Of a stretch of DNA of 8,588 nucleotides, positions 6,475 to 8,588 are shown in pieces. The stretch's first letter is position 1; every line of letters begins with the position of its first letter. This DNA is from a bacterium (GTDB taxonomy: Bacteria; UBP15; UBA6099; DSWB01): the NCBI GenBank assembly GCA_020061125.1, contig JAGUYV010000032.1:1-8588 (forward strand), read 5' to 3'. The notes under the pieces were generated by a model. That model did no database searches. It was not told the DNA's origin and saw nothing but the letters and a program-made list of their open reading frames with translations. The position numbers were made by a program, and so were the translations under genes.

Positions 6475-6490
6475 TTCAAGATCCGTGCCA
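6475..6490 (-). promoter_or_regulatory. candidate sigma-54 (-24/-12) promoter for the His/Met-rich operon
   Basis: The minus strand reads TGGCACG, 4 nt, TTGAA. The sigma-54 consensus is TGGCACG-N4-TTGCW, so the -24 half is perfect, the spacing is exact and only the C of the -12 GC pair is changed to A. The start would fall near 6464, leaving a leader of about 38 nt. No sigma-70 promoter of similar quality is visible in this gap. The changed -12 base is a real weakness. Confidence 0.4.
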
Positions 6491-6510
6491 TCAGCACCCC
6501 GGATTTCAGA

Positions 6511-6564
6511 GCCGCAAAATCCCGCGTGGAGACAAGGTTTTTTTGCGCGGCCGGATTTTGCGGC
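6511..6564. repeat. perfect 12-bp inverted repeat with 30-bp spacer
   Basis: GCCGCAAAATCC at 6511-6522 is matched by GGATTTTGCGGC at 6553-6564. The spacer carries a run of seven T on the plus strand and short CGCG segments that could extend pairing. A third partial copy of the half-site (GGATTT) is at 6501-6506. Relative to the candidate sigma-54 start near 6464 the arms lie about 47-100 bp upstream, a place where activators commonly bind. An RNA hairpin is the alternative reading. Confidence 0.6.
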
Positions 6565-6691
6565 CCGGGGGGTGCGCAGTTTGCGCTGACGGTCTTCTGT
6601 CAGGCGCATGCCGAATAATCGTCATACCGGCAAATGCGTTTGTGGCAGGGTGTTGGGTTTCTTGAATGGCTTGTGGCCGGGAACCGCAGTG

Positions 6692-7891
6692 TTACCGGGC
6701 GGTGAGCAGCCCGGCCACGGCCGCGGTGAGAAAACCGGCCAGCATGCCCGCGAGCAGGGCCTTGAGTCCGAGCCGCGCCACATCTTTCTTGCGCTCCGGG
6801 GCCAGGCCGCCGATGCCGCCGATCAGGATGCCGAGGCTGCCGAAGTTTGCGAAGCTGCACAGCGCGTAGGTGGCGATCATCTGCGCGCGCGCGGTAATTG
6901 CGCCCTGCTGCGCCAGTCCGGAAAGGTCCATGTATGCGAGAAACTCGTTGAAAACCACCTTTACGCCGAGCAGGCGGCCCACCTCGGGGCAGTCCCGCCA
7001 GGGCACGCCCAGCAAAAACGCCACGGGCGCGAACGCATAGCCCGCCAGCTCGCGGAACGATGTGCCGGCCAGGCCCAGCGCAAGATCCGCCATGTGAATG
7101 ATGGCGATGAACGCGAGCAGCATGGCGCCGATGAACGCGGCGAGCTTGACCCCGTCTATGGCGCCGTTGGACGCAGCTTCCACGATGTTGCCGTCTCCGG
7201 ACGCGAGCGTACGCCATTGAACCGCGCCAGCCGTGCGCGGCGCTCCAGTCTCGGGCACAAGCATCTTGGAAATCATGATGGCCGCAGGCGCGCTCATGAG
7301 CGACGCCGTGAGGATGTGCCCGGCCGACGCGCCGAACGCATTCACATAGATCACCATCACCGTGCCCGCTATGGTGGCCATGAACCCGGCCATGACCGTG
7401 AACAGCTCGCTCTCGGTCATGTCCCTGATGTATTGCTTCAGCCCGGTCACGCCCTCGATGCCCATGACCACGAACAGGGCCGACGCCAGGCTCTCGGCCC
7501 CGGACACGCGCAGGCTCCACTGCATGAGCCGCGCGAACAGGAACACGAACAGCGGTATCACGCGCAGATAGTACAGGATGGACATGACGGCGGACACGAA
7601 AATGATGACCGACGCGATATCCAGCATGAGATAGGATTTGGCGGCGAGATCGCCGAAAAGAAACGCGGCGCCGTAGTCCGCGAAATATTCGATTTTCTGA
7701 ATGAAGACCGCCACGGCGCGGAACAGCGCGGGCTTGCCCGGGGTGAGCAGCAGAACCGCGCCCAGCAGCGCCTGCAGACCCAGGCCCCACGCCACCAGCG
7801 GCCACGATATCCGCGCCCGGTCCCGCGACGCAAGCGCGCAGAACCCCACGATGGCGGCAATGCCCGCCAGACTCATCACCCGTTCCAGCAT
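6692..7891 (-). CDS. concentrative nucleoside transporter (CNT/NupC family) with altered nucleobase motif
   Basis: A 399-residue inner-membrane protein of the CNT (SLC28/NupC) family, which imports nucleosides with a cation gradient. Seen: N-terminal spans, GAESLASA (131-138) and MTESELFTVMAGFMATIAGTV (158-178) matching CNT core segments, the conserved NEF at 315-317 (E316 equals the ribose-binding glutamate of the family), and ALCSFANFGSLGI at 343-355, keeping the F, N and S used in substrate contact, then IGGIGG. Length is usual for bacterial CNTs. The segment that normally reads GQTE reads GIEG at 144-147, so the nucleobase site is unusual. I chose ATG 7891, where MLERVMSLAG matches the usual CNT N-terminus and GAAGGGAG ends 10 nt upstream; an in-frame TTG at 7927 would overlap the promoter. 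The substrate may be a nucleoside analogue or another compound. Confidence 0.9.
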   Translation of the reverse strand: MLERVMSLAGIAAIVGFCALASRDRARISWPLVAWGLGLQALLGAVLLLTPGKPALFRAVAVFIQKIEYFADYGAAFLFGDLAAKSYLMLDIASVIIFVSAVMSILYYLRVIPLFVFLFARLMQWSLRVSGAESLASALFVVMGIEGVTGLKQYIRDMTESELFTVMAGFMATIAGTVMVIYVNAFGASAGHILTASLMSAPAAIMISKMLVPETGAPRTAGAVQWRTLASGDGNIVEAASNGAIDGVKLAAFIGAMLLAFIAIIHMADLALGLAGTSFRELAGYAFAPVAFLLGVPWRDCPEVGRLLGVKVVFNEFLAYMDLSGLAQQGAITARAQMIATYALCSFANFGSLGILIGGIGGLAPERKKDVARLGLKALLAGMLAGFLTAAVAGLLTAR

Positions 7892-7926
7892 GACCCGAAC
7901 GCTCCCTTCGCACCCAATCCCCGTCA

Positions 7927-7957
7927 ATTATACAGGAACCCGAAGCAAGCGGACCAA
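7927..7957 (-). promoter_or_regulatory. candidate sigma-70-type promoter for the CNT transporter
   Basis: The minus strand has a consensus TATAAT at 7927-7932, with TTGGTC at 7952-7957 as a weak -35 at 19-nt spacing. Transcription would start near 7920, 29 nt before the ATG at 7891, leaving room for the GAAGGGAG binding site. Confidence 0.45.
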
Positions 7958-7970
7958 CCCGCCCTGCGCA

Positions 7971-7984
7971 CGGAAAAATTTCCG
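7971..7984. promoter_or_regulatory. palindromic operator candidate
   Basis: CGGAAA and TTTCCG form a perfect 6-bp inverted repeat with a 2-bp centre. It lies just upstream of the transporter -35 and within the region shared with the divergent SH3b gene, so one regulator could act on both. The cognate regulator is not in the window. Confidence 0.35.
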
Positions 7985-8056
7985 GTCAAGGTCCCTGTTC
8001 GATTCTGGAACATATTTTAGAGTACATTTATGAAATGCCGCGGGCAAACGACGCTC

Positions 8057-8063
8057 GGAGGGG
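8057..8063 (+). promoter_or_regulatory. strong ribosome binding site of the SH3b gene
   Basis: GGAGGGG, 5 nt before the ATG at 8069. It decides the start of the SH3b protein. Confidence 0.8.
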
Positions 8064-8068
8064 AAGCC

Positions 8069-8588
8069 ATGCGTGGGAAAAGAGTCTGGAACGGCGCGGC
8101 GCTGCTTGCGTGGCTTCTGCTTTTCGCCGCACCCGCCGCGGCGCGTACGGGCGTGGTCAACACCAACGATTTGAACCTGCGCAATTCCCCGCAAATCGTC
8201 CATGGCAACATCATCGGCAAGCTCAACTCCGGCGACCGCGTTTCCATCCTCTCACAGGACAGCCGCTGGCTCAATGTGCGCACCGACGCCGGTCTCACCG
8301 GCTGGGTGGACATGGATTATGTGGACGAAGCCACCCGGGGCGTGGTGAACACCGATGATCTCAACCTGCGCTCCGGCCCGGCAATCCGCGCGGACAATGT
8401 TGTCGGAAAGCTCAACGCCGGGGACGAAGTGATCATCACCGGCCGCCAGAGCCGCTGGCTGAATGTACGCACCAAATCGGGCCAATCCGGCTGGGTGGAC
8501 ATGGATTTCGTGGACGAGGACGGCGCGCCCGCGCCCCCGGTCAGGACCACGGCGCCGCCCCCGCAGGAGACCGGCCGCCAGACGGCGC
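8069..8588 (+). CDS. exported tandem SH3b-domain protein, N-terminal part (runs off right edge)
   Basis: 173 codons are visible with no stop before the right edge. Seen: a signal peptide with a basic start, hydrophobic core at about 9-21 and APAAA-R as the likely cleavage region near residue 25; then two SH3b domains at 27-87 and 90-150. Each has the family pattern VNT.DLNLR, a GKLN.GD turn, SRWLNVRT and GWVDMD. The two copies match at 39 of 61 residues, so they arose by tandem duplication. A proline- and alanine-rich linker begins at about 153, often followed in such proteins by further SH3b copies or an enzymatic domain not seen here. SH3b domains commonly bind peptidoglycan or other wall components and accompany amidases and NlpC/P60 peptidases. 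It is divergent from the CNT gene. Confidence 0.88.
   Translation, partial: MRGKRVWNGAALLAWLLLFAAPAAARTGVVNTNDLNLRNSPQIVHGNIIGKLNSGDRVSILSQDSRWLNVRTDAGLTGWVDMDYVDEATRGVVNTDDLNLRSGPAIRADNVVGKLNAGDEVIITGRQSRWLNVRTKSGQSGWVDMDFVDEDGAPAPPVRTTAPPPQETGRQTA

Larger units (their letters stand above)
6427..6691. other. 265-bp regulatory intergenic region
   Basis: The longest gap in the window. Nearest the His/Met-rich gene it holds a sigma-54-like promoter and, upstream of that, a large inverted repeat. The remaining part is the 3' region of the transporter gene, with two imperfect stem-loops (6605-6638, and 6677-6698 which spans the stop codon) and no T tract on the minus strand. No further coding sequence is supported here. 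Confidence 0.5.
7892..8068. other. divergent promoter region between transporter and SH3b protein
   Basis: A 177-bp region shared by two divergently transcribed genes. It contains a TATAAT box for the transporter, the perfect inverted repeat CGGAAA-AA-TTTCCG at 7971-7984 and TGTTC-N7-GAACA at 7996-8012. On the plus strand only weak -10-like sequences (TATTTT at 8013, TATGAA at 8029) are visible and none has a good -35. Confidence 0.45.

Noticed and set aside
6511-6564. The inverted repeat as an intrinsic terminator or insertion-element end
   Set aside because: The loop is 30 nt, no T tract follows the stem on either strand, and there is no transposase or target-site duplication nearby.
6427-6609. 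N-terminal extension of the His/Met-rich protein
   Set aside because: The extension would place the signal peptide internally and runs through the promoter and inverted repeat. AAAGGA before 6426 supports the shorter form.
6600-7913. 437-codon minus-strand frame overlapping the transporter
   Set aside because: Arg/Gly/His-rich out-of-frame reading of the same DNA; it lacks CNT motifs.
7996-8012. TGTTC-N7-GAACA as a LexA box
   Set aside because: Known LexA boxes have different half-site order or spacing (for example GAAC-N4-GTTC or GTTC direct repeats), and neither neighbour is a DNA-repair gene.
6608-8020. 470-codon plus-strand open frame opposite the transporter
   Set aside because: His/Arg/Gln-rich shadow with no membrane spans; the minus strand encodes a clear CNT transporter.

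Overview
The window is GC-rich bacterial DNA from a Gram-negative organism. The evidence is several Sec signal peptides, a lipobox lipoprotein, predicted periplasmic proteins and G/C-heavy third codon positions. I cannot fix the phylum from sequence alone; a Desulfobacterota-like or other deep-branching GC-rich lineage would fit, but that is a guess. Gene density is high and the longest gap is 265 bp. I see no tRNA, rRNA, CRISPR array, transposase or phage gene.

Layout: eight genes lie on the minus strand and one on the plus strand. Reading the minus strand in transcription order (right to left): a concentrative nucleoside transporter (CNT) family protein (6692-7891); a 265-bp gap with a sigma-54-like promoter and a large inverted repeat; a two-gene unit encoding a His/Met-rich exported protein (5908-6426) and a Met-rich Ig-like lipoprotein (5403-5870); a promoter and a tightly coupled pair encoding a SEC-C/transmembrane/thioredoxin-like fusion (4825-5319) and a class I SAM methyltransferase (4145-4825); an exported kinesin-light-chain-type TPR protein (2270-4084); a B12-binding-type radical SAM protein (701-2176); and the start of a GT39/ArnT-like membrane glycosyltransferase that runs off the left edge (1-621). 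Divergent from the transporter, on the plus strand, is the start of an exported protein with two SH3b domains that runs off the right edge (8069-8588).

Most products act at or across the cell envelope. The two most distinctive parts are in the centre: the His/Met-rich exported pair, which looks suited to binding soft metals such as copper, and the fusion of a cytoplasmic zinc-binding SEC-C motif through one membrane span to a thioredoxin-like domain of the kind found attached to VKOR. Whether these form one metal or redox system is inference from proximity. The transporter keeps the ribose-site motifs of CNT proteins but has lost the usual GQTE nucleobase motif.
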